Assembly: GCF_008386495.1 (NCBI RefSeq)
Contig: NZ_VTHJ01000017.1
Coordinates: 1 to 64,000 of the forward strand
Origin: Streptomyces tailanensis
Lineage (GTDB): Bacteria > Actinomycetota > Actinomycetes > Streptomycetales > Streptomycetaceae
DNA: 64,000 nucleotides
Direction of reading: 5' to 3'
Part shown: positions 1 through 8,789 of the stretch, piece by piece
Layout of the letters: each line of letters opens with the position of its first letter
How positions within the stretch are numbered: position 1 is the first letter of the stretch
Translations under genes and position numbers: made by a program
The notes under the pieces: generated by a model
Database searches by the model: none
What the model was told of the DNA's origin: nothing
Seen by the model: only the letters and a program-made list of their open reading frames with translations

Positions 1-2
1 GT

Positions 3-224
3 ACGCCCAAGACCGTTCGGGGCGTGCGACTGAGCGGACTCGCTTCTGCTCAGTCCACAGGAACGGTACAAGGTCGGGTCGGCCGATCAGTCGGGCGCGT
101 TCGCGGAGTCCCACGGATCGCTAATCCGACTGGTGAGCCTCGCCGGTCTCGTGGACGGCACCAGGCCGCCGCCCACGACATCACGGCGGACATCATCAAG
201 GCCCGGGCGGCCAAGCTGGACTGA
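3..224 (+). other. possible 3' end of a coding region, apparently frame-disturbed
   Basis: A frame is open from the window edge to a TGA at 222-224 and ends HDITADIIKARAAKLD with nearly all codons G/C at the third position. Between about 61 and 165 that strong bias sits instead in the +1 frame (reading ERYKVGSADQSG and LVSLAGLVDGT). This looks like the tail of a plus-strand gene with compensating shifts, or a decayed remnant. No family is recognised. It would be convergent with the kinase gene that ends at 261. Confidence 0.25.
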
Positions 225-260
225 GGCCCCGGGCCCACCGGTCCAACCCGGCCGACCGGC

Positions 261-1943
261 CTACAGGTTGTCGATCTCCAGGGTCGCGAGCGCCGTACCG
301 GCGATCTCACGGCCCTGTTCGGTGAAGTGCCCCTTGCCCGGGTAGTCGACCCACAGCCGGTACATGTCGCCGTTGCCCGCCCTGTAGTAGAGGACCCGGG
401 CCTCCCGCTTCCGCGGGTTCCGGGTGTCCGTCGTCGTGTAGACGACGGTGTTCTCGGCGGCCTTGCGGTCCTGGTAAGTGGTCTCGTGCGGCTCGCCCGT
501 GGGTGCGGGCTCGTCGGCGATGTCCCAGGTGTACTCGCCGTCCTTGAGCAGCCCCCAGTCGACGTACGCCTTGTCCAGCGCGGCGCCCGGGATCTCGTTC
601 TCCTTGTCGTTCTTCTTGACGTCGCGGTCGACGGTGATCCATATCAGGCCGCTGGGGTCGACGAACCGGGCGGCGGGGCCGTCCTTCTCGTCCGGCTCGA
701 ACTTGTACTTCACGAACCCGTTGGGCACCCCGACGCTCGCGGCGACGTTCGGACCGAGGTCCCGCTGCTTCCATCCCTCGGGCAGCGGGCCCGCGAACGG
801 CTTCGCGATCACCAGGTAAGCCGTCACCGCAGCCGCGACGACCGCCGCGCCCAGGCCGACGAGTGCCTTGGGGCCGAGGTGTACGCCCTTGCCCTTGCCG
901 GTAGCCGGCCCGGCGGCGACCTGGTGGACCACCTGGGTGGGCGCCGGAGCCGGTGGGTTCGCGGCCTGTTCCAACAGGTCACGCACGCGGGCGGCGGTCG
1001 GACGGCGGGCGGGGTCCTTCTCCAGGAGGCCGTTGATGACCTCGGCCAGCGGACCGTGGGCCGAAGCGGGCGGCGCGGGAGCGGCGTTGAGCACCGACTG
1101 CAGGGTCGCGGGGGTGTTGCTGCGGCGGAAGGGCGAGACACCCTCCGTGGCCGCGTAGAGGACGACACCGAGCGACCAGAGGTCCGATGCGGGGCCGGGG
1201 CGCTGGCCCAGCACCCGCTCGGGGGCGATGTACTCGGGCGATCCGACGAAGCCGCCGGTGTCCGTCAGGTTCGTCTCGCCCTCGATCTGGGCGATGCCGA
1301 AGTCGGTGAGGACGACCCGGTCGTGGCGGCCGAGGAGGACGTTGTCGGGCTTGACGTCACGGTGCAGGATGCCCGCCGCGTGCGCGGCCTCCAGCGCGCC
1401 GAGGACCTCAAGGCCGATTCTCGCCGCGTCACGCACCCCGAGGGTGCCCTCCTGGAGCGCGTCGCCCAGCGAACGCCCCTGCACCAGCTCCATCACGATC
1501 CACGGCTGGCCGTCCACAACCGCCACATCGTGCACATTCACGACCGCCGGGTGATCGAGCCTGGCCGCCGCGCGCGCCTCACGGCGCATCCGCTCGGAGA
1601 CGTTGGCCCGTTCACGCTCGGGAAGATGGTCCGGTACGCGGGGCTCCTTGACGGCGACCTCACGGTCCACCGTCTCGTCCTTCGCCCGCCATACCGTGCC
1701 CATGCCGCCGTGGCCGAGCTTGGCGAGCAGCCGATAACGGCCCGCTATCAGGCGCCCGATGCCGGGGTCGGGGGCGGGCGCGGCCTGCGGGGGCGTCGGC
1801 GCCGGTTGCTGGACCACCTGCGTGGGCTGCGCGTACGGGTTGCCCGGGTACGGCACGCCCGGCTGCGGCGGTTGCAGTCCGAAACTCGTCGGTTCATCGG
1901 CTCCGTAGCCGGATCCGTAAGGGGCTCCCCCGTTGCTGCTCAT
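261..1943 (-). CDS. receptor-type Ser/Thr protein kinase (kinase 5 of cluster, distal)
   Basis: Membrane-bound Hanks-type kinase of 560 residues. A Pro/Gly-rich cytoplasmic leader (about 1-62) precedes the kinase domain (about 65-325): glycine loop GHGGMG, VAVK lysine 99, HRD aspartate 196, DFG 214-216 and APE 240-242 are all present, so it should be active. A hydrophobic segment at about 361-379 follows, then an outer domain of about 175 residues carrying the signature seen in the four neighbouring kinases (here VGVPNGF). It is not a PASTA kinase. The ATG at 1943 has no clear Shine-Dalgarno. It lies 106 nt downstream of the next kinase, so it may have its own promoter or be read through. The substrate cannot be told from sequence. 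Confidence 0.93.
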   Translation of the reverse strand: MSSNGGAPYGSGYGADEPTSFGLQPPQPGVPYPGNPYAQPTQVVQQPAPTPPQAAPAPDPGIGRLIAGRYRLLAKLGHGGMGTVWRAKDETVDREVAVKEPRVPDHLPERERANVSERMRREARAAARLDHPAVVNVHDVAVVDGQPWIVMELVQGRSLGDALQEGTLGVRDAARIGLEVLGALEAAHAAGILHRDVKPDNVLLGRHDRVVLTDFGIAQIEGETNLTDTGGFVGSPEYIAPERVLGQRPGPASDLWSLGVVLYAATEGVSPFRRSNTPATLQSVLNAAPAPPASAHGPLAEVINGLLEKDPARRPTAARVRDLLEQAANPPAPAPTQVVHQVAAGPATGKGKGVHLGPKALVGLGAAVVAAAVTAYLVIAKPFAGPLPEGWKQRDLGPNVAASVGVPNGFVKYKFEPDEKDGPAARFVDPSGLIWITVDRDVKKNDKENEIPGAALDKAYVDWGLLKDGEYTWDIADEPAPTGEPHETTYQDRKAAENTVVYTTTDTRNPRKREARVLYYRAGNGDMYRLWVDYPGKGHFTEQGREIAGTALATLEIDNL

Positions 1944-2049
1944 ACGTTTATCTGTATCGCGGCAAGCCCTTGAGCTTCCACCCCGGTCGTTTTCCGGTCA
2001 CAGACCCGTGACGCGGGCCGCCGCTTATCTCCCCTTTTAGGTGCCTCTC

Positions 2050-3726
2050 TCAGGAACCTACGAACGTGTCGACCGCGACGTCGAAGTACTCCTTCGCCTC
2101 GCTCACGTCCCCGACCGGCGCCGACACCCACACGTCGTACAGGCGTCCGTCCTGCTCCCAGCACAGGTCGTACGTGTGTCTGGGCCCCTCCGCCGCGCTG
2201 AAGCCGTCCCAGGTGAACTCCCAGAGCGCGGCGAACCGTCCGTCGTGCGTGGTCTCGGCGACCCGCCCGTACCGATAGCCGGGGTTGGTGGAGGGCCCCC
2301 TCTCGTGCGCGCGCCGCATCACCGCAAGCGGCCCGCCCTCCTTCGCGTCGCCGAGCTTGATCCCGATCCGGATCGCCTTCCCCGGCGACATGTAGAAGAC
2401 CCGTTCCCCCTGCGGCTCCCGCGTGAAGCCCTCCGGCACGGCCAGACTGAAGCCCCGCTCGTCCTCGGCGAGCCGGTACCCGGAGGGCACGGTCGGCGCG
2501 GTGGCGGCCCCCGAGCGCGTGCCGGTGGGCGTACCCGGCTCGTCGGAGGTCTCTGTCGCCCCCGACGTCCCCGCGGTCCCGGTCGTACCCGGCGTACGCG
2601 GTGCCGAACTCGTGGGCGTGGGCGTCGGCGTGGGCGCACCGCCACCCCCGTCGCCGCCGTCCCGCATCAGCAGCGCCGCCGCCGACACCCCGGCCCCGGC
2701 CATCGCCGCCACCAGCGCGGCCGCGAGCAGCACGCTCCGGGTGGAGTGCGGCGGCGGCCGCCCCGCGGGTTGCTCACGCAGGGCCGCCGCCTCGTCCGGT
2801 GCGGGCGGCGGCGCATCCTGGACGGCCCCGGGCGCGGGCGTGTGCGGCACGTCCCCCCGGGTCGGCGTGTACCCGGCCGGTGGTCTCGGCGTACTGCCCG
2901 TCTCCCGGAACGCCCGCAGCAGCCGTTCCGCCTCCGCCGCGTCGAGCCGCCGGTCCGGGTCGCGCTCCAGCAGCCCGCGTACGACGGGGAGCAGCGGCGT
3001 GGCCTGCGCCGGCGGGCGGATCTCGTCGAAGACGACGGCGTGCAGGACGCCGCCCAACGAGTCCCGGTGGAACGGCGATTCCCCGCTCAGCACGGCGCAC
3101 AGCAGCGCGCCCAGCGACCACAGGTCGGACTCCGGCCCGGTGCGGAGCCCGGACATCCGTTCGGGCGCGGTGTACTCGGGCGAGCCGACGAAGGACCCGG
3201 TCTCGGTGAGCGTCGTCGCGCCCGCGACCTGGGCGATGCCGAAGTCGGTGAGGACGACCCGGTCGGTGCCCGCCTCCAGCAGGACGTTGGCGGGTTTGAG
3301 GTCACGGTGCAGCACCCCGGCGTCGTGCGCCCGCCGCAGCGCGGCCAGCAGATCGAGGCCGATCCGGGCGGCCTCGCGCGCGTCGACCGGACCCTGGTTC
3401 GCGATCCGCTCCGCGAGCGAGCCGCCGTCGATCAACTCCATCACGATGTACGGGCGTTCGTCCTGCTCGACCACGTCGTGCACCACGATGATGTGCGGGT
3501 GACTCAGCCCCGCGACCGCCCGCGCCTCCCGCAGAGTGCGTTCGCGCAGCTGCCGGGACGTCTCCTCCGGCAGCGAGGGATCGAGGGCCAGCTCCTTGAC
3601 CGCCACCTGGCGACCGAGGAGTTCGTCGGTGGCGCGCCACACGATGCCCATACCGCCCCGGCCGATCCTGGCCTCCAGCCGGTAACGACCCGCTACGACA
3701 CGGACGTTCTCCCCCTCGGTCCCCAT
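2050..3726 (-). CDS. receptor-type Ser/Thr protein kinase (kinase 4 of cluster)
   Basis: A 558-residue membrane kinase. The ATG at 3726 was chosen because it begins just before the kinase domain and has GGGG upstream; ATGs at 3735 and 3738 are in frame and possible. The kinase domain spans about 12-275: GRGGMG loop, VAVKE lysine 44, HRDLKPAN with aspartate 142, and DFG 161-163, all intact. A Pro-rich linker leads to a hydrophobic segment (about 330-353), then a Thr/Pro/Ser-rich stalk and an outer domain with FSLAVPEGF and EFTWDGF, matching its paralogues. A membrane kinase that reads an outside signal is inferred from this architecture; the signal is unknown. Confidence 0.93.
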   Translation of the reverse strand: MGTEGENVRVVAGRYRLEARIGRGGMGIVWRATDELLGRQVAVKELALDPSLPEETSRQLRERTLREARAVAGLSHPHIIVVHDVVEQDERPYIVMELIDGGSLAERIANQGPVDAREAARIGLDLLAALRRAHDAGVLHRDLKPANVLLEAGTDRVVLTDFGIAQVAGATTLTETGSFVGSPEYTAPERMSGLRTGPESDLWSLGALLCAVLSGESPFHRDSLGGVLHAVVFDEIRPPAQATPLLPVVRGLLERDPDRRLDAAEAERLLRAFRETGSTPRPPAGYTPTRGDVPHTPAPGAVQDAPPPAPDEAAALREQPAGRPPPHSTRSVLLAAALVAAMAGAGVSAAALLMRDGGDGGGGAPTPTPTPTSSAPRTPGTTGTAGTSGATETSDEPGTPTGTRSGAATAPTVPSGYRLAEDERGFSLAVPEGFTREPQGERVFYMSPGKAIRIGIKLGDAKEGGPLAVMRRAHERGPSTNPGYRYGRVAETTHDGRFAALWEFTWDGFSAAEGPRHTYDLCWEQDGRLYDVWVSAPVGDVSEAKEYFDVAVDTFVGS

Positions 3727-3856
3727 ACGCCCCATCATGCCCCACCGGACCGGAACCCTCCGGTGCCTAGTCACGGGCTGGCCGACAAGCGACGTACGCG
3801 CGTCGCACGAGCGGCGCGCGGGAGCCTCGCCGCCACTCCCGCGCCCGCTGCCGTCG

Positions 3857-5488
3857 CTACTGCGCCGGCCGCCAGCTGCGCAGCACCGCGTCGAACTGCT
3901 CGCGCGCCGTCGCCCAGTCCGCCGTCGGCGCGGACATGTAGATCGTGTACTCGACGCCGTCCCGGGCGAGATACATCTGCTCGATCGCCCGGCGCGGCCC
4001 GGGGGACTCCGTGTCCTTCGCCACCGCGGTCCAGGTGAAGTCCCACAGCGCGCCCGGCCGGTCGCGGTAGATGTTCTCCTCCAGACGCACCCGCCGGTAC
4101 TCGGTCCGCACCTTCACCTGCTCCTCCAGGTCGAGCTGGTGGTGGTACGGGCTGTCGAAGTCCGGCGAGTCGTCCACGGCGATCCGGAGGAAGTGCTCAC
4201 CGTTGTCGGGCGTGTAGTCGATCTGCGCGCCGTCCACCTGCCGCTTCCAGCCCTTGGGCAGCGCAAGGTTGAATCCCTCCGGGTCCTCGACCCGCTCCCA
4301 TCCCTCGGGAACGCCATCGGTCGACTGCTCCCCCTGGTTCCCGGCCGTCTGCCGCCACTCGTTCGCGTAGTACATCGCGGCGGCGCCCCCGGCCCCGACG
4401 AGCACGGCCAACAGAACGACGAGAGCGATCGTACGAACCCGCCGGCGCCGCCTGACGACGGGCGCGGGCGCGGGAGCACCGCCCTGCTGGACGGTGACCA
4501 TCGGGGTGACAGGCGTGACGGGTCCCGCGGACGCGCCGTCCCCGGCGGCGGTCACGGGCGACGTGTGCTGCCCCGACACACCCGGCACATGCGCACCGCC
4601 TCCCTCTCCCACCTCACTCCCCGCCTGCTGCCGCGTGGGCACGTACGCCTGTGCCACCCGCGGCCGCCGCCCCTCCGCCGCCTCGGCGAGCATCTGCCCG
4701 GCCTCCTCCGCACCGGGCCGTGCGGCGGGGTCCTTGCACAGCAGCGCGGTGATGACGGGTCCGAGCGGCCCCGCGGCCACCGGCTCGGCGGCCTCCTCGC
4801 CCACCACGGCCTGCATGGTGGTGAGCGGTGTGGTGCGCCGGAACGGCGACTTGCCCTCCACGGCCGTGTACAGCGTGGCGCCCAGCGACCACAGGTCGGA
4901 GGCGGGCCCGGGTTCCTGTCCGCGCACCCGCTCGGGGGCGATGTAGTCGACGGAACCGACGATCTCCCCGGTCCGCGTGATGGTGGTGTCGCCCTCGACC
5001 TGGGCGATGCCGAAGTCGGTCAGCATGACCCTGCCGTCCTCGGCGAGCAGCACGTTGCCCGGCTTCACATCGCGGTGCAGTACGCCGGCCCGGTGGGCGG
5101 CCCGGAGCCCGCGCAGCAGCCACATCCCGATCCGTGCTGCCTCGCGCGGCTCGACGCGCCCCTGTTCCCTGACCGCGTCGGCGAGCGAGACGCCCTCGAC
5201 CAACTCCATGACGATCCAGGGCCGGTTGTCGTGCTCCAGCACGTCGTGCACGGTGACGACGGCCGAGTGGCTGATCCGCGCCGCGGCGCGTGCCTCGGCC
5301 CGGGTCCGCTTCAGCAGGATGGTCCGCTCGTTCTCCGAGACGTAGAGCGCCGCCGTCAGCTCCTTGACCGCGACGGCCCGGTGCAGCACCACATCGTGCG
5401 CGCGCCACACCCTGCCCATACCGCCGCTGCCGATCGTGTCGACAAGTCGGTAGCGCTCCGCGAGGAGCAGACCCTGCATCTGATTCAC
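3857..5488 (-). CDS. receptor-type Ser/Thr protein kinase (kinase 3 of cluster)
   Basis: A 543-residue membrane kinase. GTG 5488 is preferred because GGGG lies five bases upstream; ATG 5479 and TTG 5500 are alternatives. The domain begins almost at the N-terminus (AERYRLVDTIGSGGMG) and retains VAVKE, HRDVKPGN, DFGIAQ and a YIAPER motif, so it should be active. A Pro/Gly linker rich in VTPVTP-type sequence leads to a basic RRRRRVR stretch and one hydrophobic segment. The outer domain carries FNLALPKGW and DFTWTAV, again the cluster signature. It sits 130 nt upstream of kinase 4 and 183 nt downstream of the pseudokinase, all on the minus strand. Confidence 0.93.
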   Translation of the reverse strand: MNQMQGLLLAERYRLVDTIGSGGMGRVWRAHDVVLHRAVAVKELTAALYVSENERTILLKRTRAEARAAARISHSAVVTVHDVLEHDNRPWIVMELVEGVSLADAVREQGRVEPREAARIGMWLLRGLRAAHRAGVLHRDVKPGNVLLAEDGRVMLTDFGIAQVEGDTTITRTGEIVGSVDYIAPERVRGQEPGPASDLWSLGATLYTAVEGKSPFRRTTPLTTMQAVVGEEAAEPVAAGPLGPVITALLCKDPAARPGAEEAGQMLAEAAEGRRPRVAQAYVPTRQQAGSEVGEGGGAHVPGVSGQHTSPVTAAGDGASAGPVTPVTPMVTVQQGGAPAPAPVVRRRRRVRTIALVVLLAVLVGAGGAAAMYYANEWRQTAGNQGEQSTDGVPEGWERVEDPEGFNLALPKGWKRQVDGAQIDYTPDNGEHFLRIAVDDSPDFDSPYHHQLDLEEQVKVRTEYRRVRLEENIYRDRPGALWDFTWTAVAKDTESPGPRRAIEQMYLARDGVEYTIYMSAPTADWATAREQFDAVLRSWRPAQ

Positions 5489-5671
5489 GTTGCCCCGCAA
5501 TGTTCTTGACAGGGTCAGATTAAGGAGCAGCCGTCATCCCGGGAAACCGGCCCGCCCGCACAGAGACCGCACTGTGACGGTTATCGCTTCCGTCAACGCA
5601 GCGCAACCTTCCGGCACCTGGGCGATACCGCACCCGGTCGGCCACCTCCGCCGAAGCGGTGCACGGCCGGA

Positions 5672-8320
5672 TCAGCCGGTCACCCGGTACGTCTCCGACG
5701 CCTGCTCGAACAACCGCGTCACCTCGTCCCGCTCGGCCTCAGGCCCGCGCAACTGCACCACGTGGTAACGCCCGTCGAGGAGTATCGCGAGATTCCGTAC
5801 GAAGATGCCGCGCCCCTCGGCGTCCTGCCAGGTGAACTGCCCCTCGGCGCTCTTCACTCCGCCGACCTCGACCAGTCGCATCCCGCCGGAGGTGGCCCAC
5901 GACGAGTCGCGGAACGGCTGCAACTCACGCTCGTCCTCCCGCTGGTACTTCAGCGGATCGCTGCCGTACGTCGCCGCGCTGTCCCGCCCGGGTACGAGGA
6001 TCAGCTCGAAGTCACCCTGGGAGTACACGACCTGGCCACGCCCGTTCTTGGGGCTGCGGTCCCATCCGTTGGCGACGGCGACCTCGAAGCCCTCGGCGTC
6101 CTTGCGCAGGGTGAACCCCTGGGCCACATCGGAGTCGCCGGTCTGCGGCTGGGTCGAGCCGGACGACTCCGAGGGGCTCGCCTCGCTCTCGCCCCCGTCG
6201 GGAGAGGGAGAGCCGGCGTTCTGGTCAGGCCGCGCCTGGCTGCTCGCCCCCGGCGCGGCGCTCGGCTGCGCGGCGGTGTCCGTACGCGTGCCCGTACCAC
6301 TGTCGGCTCCGCTGCTCGGCTCGGCCTTGGGCATGAACACCATGGCGTACGTGACCGCCGCGGCCAGCGCGAGCAGGACCAGCAGAAGCAGGTTCCGGCC
6401 GAGCTTGCGGGGCTGCGGGGGCTTCTCCCGGGCACGGCGGTGACGGGCGTGCGCGCTGGTCGCGGGCAGCCCGGCACGGCGCCGGCGGACGAGCTCGCCC
6501 CGGCGCCGTACGATCGGCAGCCGGCTCGCGTCGACGGGCGGTGCCGCTATGACATGCGTGCCGGCCTCGGGCTCCGGCGCCGACCGCACGAGGGAGCGCA
6601 GCCAGCCGCGCAGCTCCTCGAAGTCCAGCCGCTCCGTGGGGTCCTGCCGCAGCAGCGACTCCACGACCGGCCGGAGCGGTCCGCACTCCTCGGCGAACGC
6701 GGGCGGCTCCGAGCACACCAGTTGCACCAGCTCGGCGGTGTTCTCCTCCGGGTACGGCGCATGCCCCTGCACGGCGCGGAACAGCAACGCCCCCAGCGCC
6801 CACAGGTCCGTCGCGGGCCCGATCGGCGCCGCCAACTGCCAGTTCTCGTGCACCGGCCCGGCCTGCTCCGGCGCCCACCGCTCCGTCACCGGCCCGACCA
6901 CGGCCATCCGCGCCTGCCGCGCCCGCTCGGCGGCGAGCGCGGTGGCGGGACCCCGCCGGGGGGCGGCAGCGCCGACGCCCCGGTCCCACGGGGTGCCGTC
7001 CGCACCACCGGTGGGGATGGGAGCGTCACTCACCGAGACCCCGTTGCCGTGCGCGGGGGTGCCGACAGGGGTGTTGCCATGGCCGTCGAGGGTGAAGGTG
7101 TCGTTGGCGGCGGGAAGCGCCGGTCCGCCCTGGCCGTTGCCGCCGCGCGGCCCCGCACCGTGCCAGGCATTCGGGGCACCGCCGCCGCGCGAGCCGACGC
7201 CGTACGGGTCGGCGATCTGCCCCGGCGGTACGGGGGTCGCCTCCAGGCCGGGGGGCAGGGCGCCGGAGTGTCCGGCTGTCGACGGTGCCGTACCTTCCTG
7301 GCCCGCCCCGCCGGGTGCCGGGCGCTGCGCGGGCAACCCCGTGCCGGTGCCGCCCCGTTGGTCGACGTTCACACGAGCCGCGGCCCTCGCCCCCGCGCGG
7401 TACGCGGCGATCGCGCCCGCCCGCGCCGCCCGGGCGTCACCGCCGGCGTCCAGCGCGCGCTGCCCCCCGGAGGGATCCGTGACCGGCCCCGCGCTGCCCG
7501 CCCGCGCCTCTATCGCGGCCCGCCGCGCGGCCTCGGGATCCCCGGCACCGGGACCAGCTCCACCACCGGGCCGCGCGCCACCGGGAGCCAGAGCCCCGCG
7601 TGCGCCGGAACCACCGGGCGCCCCCCGACCTGGACCCGGACCTGCCACGCCTCCGGACGCTCCGGAGTCACCGACGGGCGGGGCCTCCGGATGTTCCTCG
7701 AAATCCCGTACCGGCACCGGGTCGTACCCGCACAGCGCCTCTTCCGCCGCCCCGGCCGCCAGCCCTGTGAGCATTACGCGGCCGTCGTCGCAGACGAGCA
7801 CCGTACGGGCGGTGATGTTGCGGTGCACCCAGCCGTGGGCGTGCAGCGCCCGCAGCGCGGTGAGCACGTCGGAGGCGACCTCGGCCGCCCGGTAGGGGGT
7901 CAGCGGTTGCTCCGCGAGCAGCGCCGCGAGCGGCCGCGCGGACACCAACTCGCTCACTATCCACAGCGAGCCGCCCTCGGCGAACACATCGAAGACCTGG
8001 TCGAGCCGTGGGTGGTCGGGGATCTGCGCGGCGGCCTGCGCCGCCTCGATGGCCCGTCGTACGGCCGGGTCGGTCGGCCTGCGCGTGGTCCGCGCCGCGC
8101 CCCGGCGCACCCTGCCGTCCCGCGCCACGTACCCCTCGGGCAACCCGTCGGAGTCGAGCACCTCCGCCTCGACGACCTCGGGCAACGGCACCTGCCGTAC
8201 CAGGACTTCCTGTCCGCTGTAGGTGTCGAAGGCCCGGGTCTCGGCGAGTTCGAACTCGTCGGAGGGCGGCAGCGGCAGGCGATAGCGGTCCGCGAGTACT
8301 CGTCCCGCGTATGCGTCCAC
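5672..8320 (-). CDS. kinase-like membrane protein lacking catalytic residues (pseudokinase)
   Basis: 882 residues starting at GTG 8320 behind GGGAGGGC. It has the layout of its neighbours, but the VAVK lysine is replaced (VLVRQV, Arg42), the HRD aspartate is Asn168 (VHRNITART), and DFG reads GLA at 186-188. Phosphotransfer is therefore very unlikely. About 290 Gly/Ala/Pro-rich residues (roughly 205-495) are inserted between the DFG position and a normal C-lobe (RWAPEQ, DLWALG). A hydrophobic segment at 643-660 is followed by a Ser/Thr-rich stalk and an outer domain with FEVAVANGW and QFTWQDAEG. By analogy with other pseudokinases it may scaffold or allosterically control the four active kinases; that is inference. 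Confidence 0.85.
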   Translation of the reverse strand: MDAYAGRVLADRYRLPLPPSDEFELAETRAFDTYSGQEVLVRQVPLPEVVEAEVLDSDGLPEGYVARDGRVRRGAARTTRRPTDPAVRRAIEAAQAAAQIPDHPRLDQVFDVFAEGGSLWIVSELVSARPLAALLAEQPLTPYRAAEVASDVLTALRALHAHGWVHRNITARTVLVCDDGRVMLTGLAAGAAEEALCGYDPVPVRDFEEHPEAPPVGDSGASGGVAGPGPGRGAPGGSGARGALAPGGARPGGGAGPGAGDPEAARRAAIEARAGSAGPVTDPSGGQRALDAGGDARAARAGAIAAYRAGARAAARVNVDQRGGTGTGLPAQRPAPGGAGQEGTAPSTAGHSGALPPGLEATPVPPGQIADPYGVGSRGGGAPNAWHGAGPRGGNGQGGPALPAANDTFTLDGHGNTPVGTPAHGNGVSVSDAPIPTGGADGTPWDRGVGAAAPRRGPATALAAERARQARMAVVGPVTERWAPEQAGPVHENWQLAAPIGPATDLWALGALLFRAVQGHAPYPEENTAELVQLVCSEPPAFAEECGPLRPVVESLLRQDPTERLDFEELRGWLRSLVRSAPEPEAGTHVIAAPPVDASRLPIVRRRGELVRRRRAGLPATSAHARHRRAREKPPQPRKLGRNLLLLVLLALAAAVTYAMVFMPKAEPSSGADSGTGTRTDTAAQPSAAPGASSQARPDQNAGSPSPDGGESEASPSESSGSTQPQTGDSDVAQGFTLRKDAEGFEVAVANGWDRSPKNGRGQVVYSQGDFELILVPGRDSAATYGSDPLKYQREDERELQPFRDSSWATSGGMRLVEVGGVKSAEGQFTWQDAEGRGIFVRNLAILLDGRYHVVQLRGPEAERDEVTRLFEQASETYRVTG

Positions 8321-8789
8321 GATGCCCTCCCTCGGCCGCCCGGCTGGTCAATTCCGCTCGCTGCGCGTCCCGTTCCGTTCTGGATGCGTACGGTCCGCAG
8401 CCATTCACGATACGTGCCGGAGGCAACCGGCATTGAGGGGATGCGACATCTCACCCGTCTCGAAAGCGCTCGAACGCCCTCGATCTTCCCCGGAACACCC
8501 GTCCCCGAACTCACACGCCGGACCCAACTCCCGACGTCGAACTCACATCGACAATGCTCACACCGCCCCGCGCCCCCACACGCCCCTGTACCGCGCCCCG
8601 AGCCGAGGCACGGACTCTCACATGTCCATAACGAGATGGGCACCGGCGCACAACGGCCCTCCGGCAACCCCCGACGGCCCACCGTCACCCACGTTCACGC
8701 CGCCGCACGGGCGCATGGCGTCGCACAGGCGCATGCCCTCGCACGCGCCGCCACGGATCACACCCCGGCGCCCCCGCGGGCGGGCCGCA
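8321..8789. other. 469-bp gap between two kinase genes, no gene seen
   Basis: I find no frame with Streptomyces codon bias, no RNA gene and no strong hairpin. It is the only gap of more than 300 bp in the kinase cluster. It separates the glpD-proximal kinase from the pseudokinase, so it probably holds a promoter for the pseudokinase and the genes after it on the minus strand. No specific promoter could be assigned. Confidence 0.4.

Noticed and set aside
5516..5521. TTGACA on the plus strand in the gap before kinase 3
   Set aside because: It points away from the gene it would serve, and no plus-strand gene follows.
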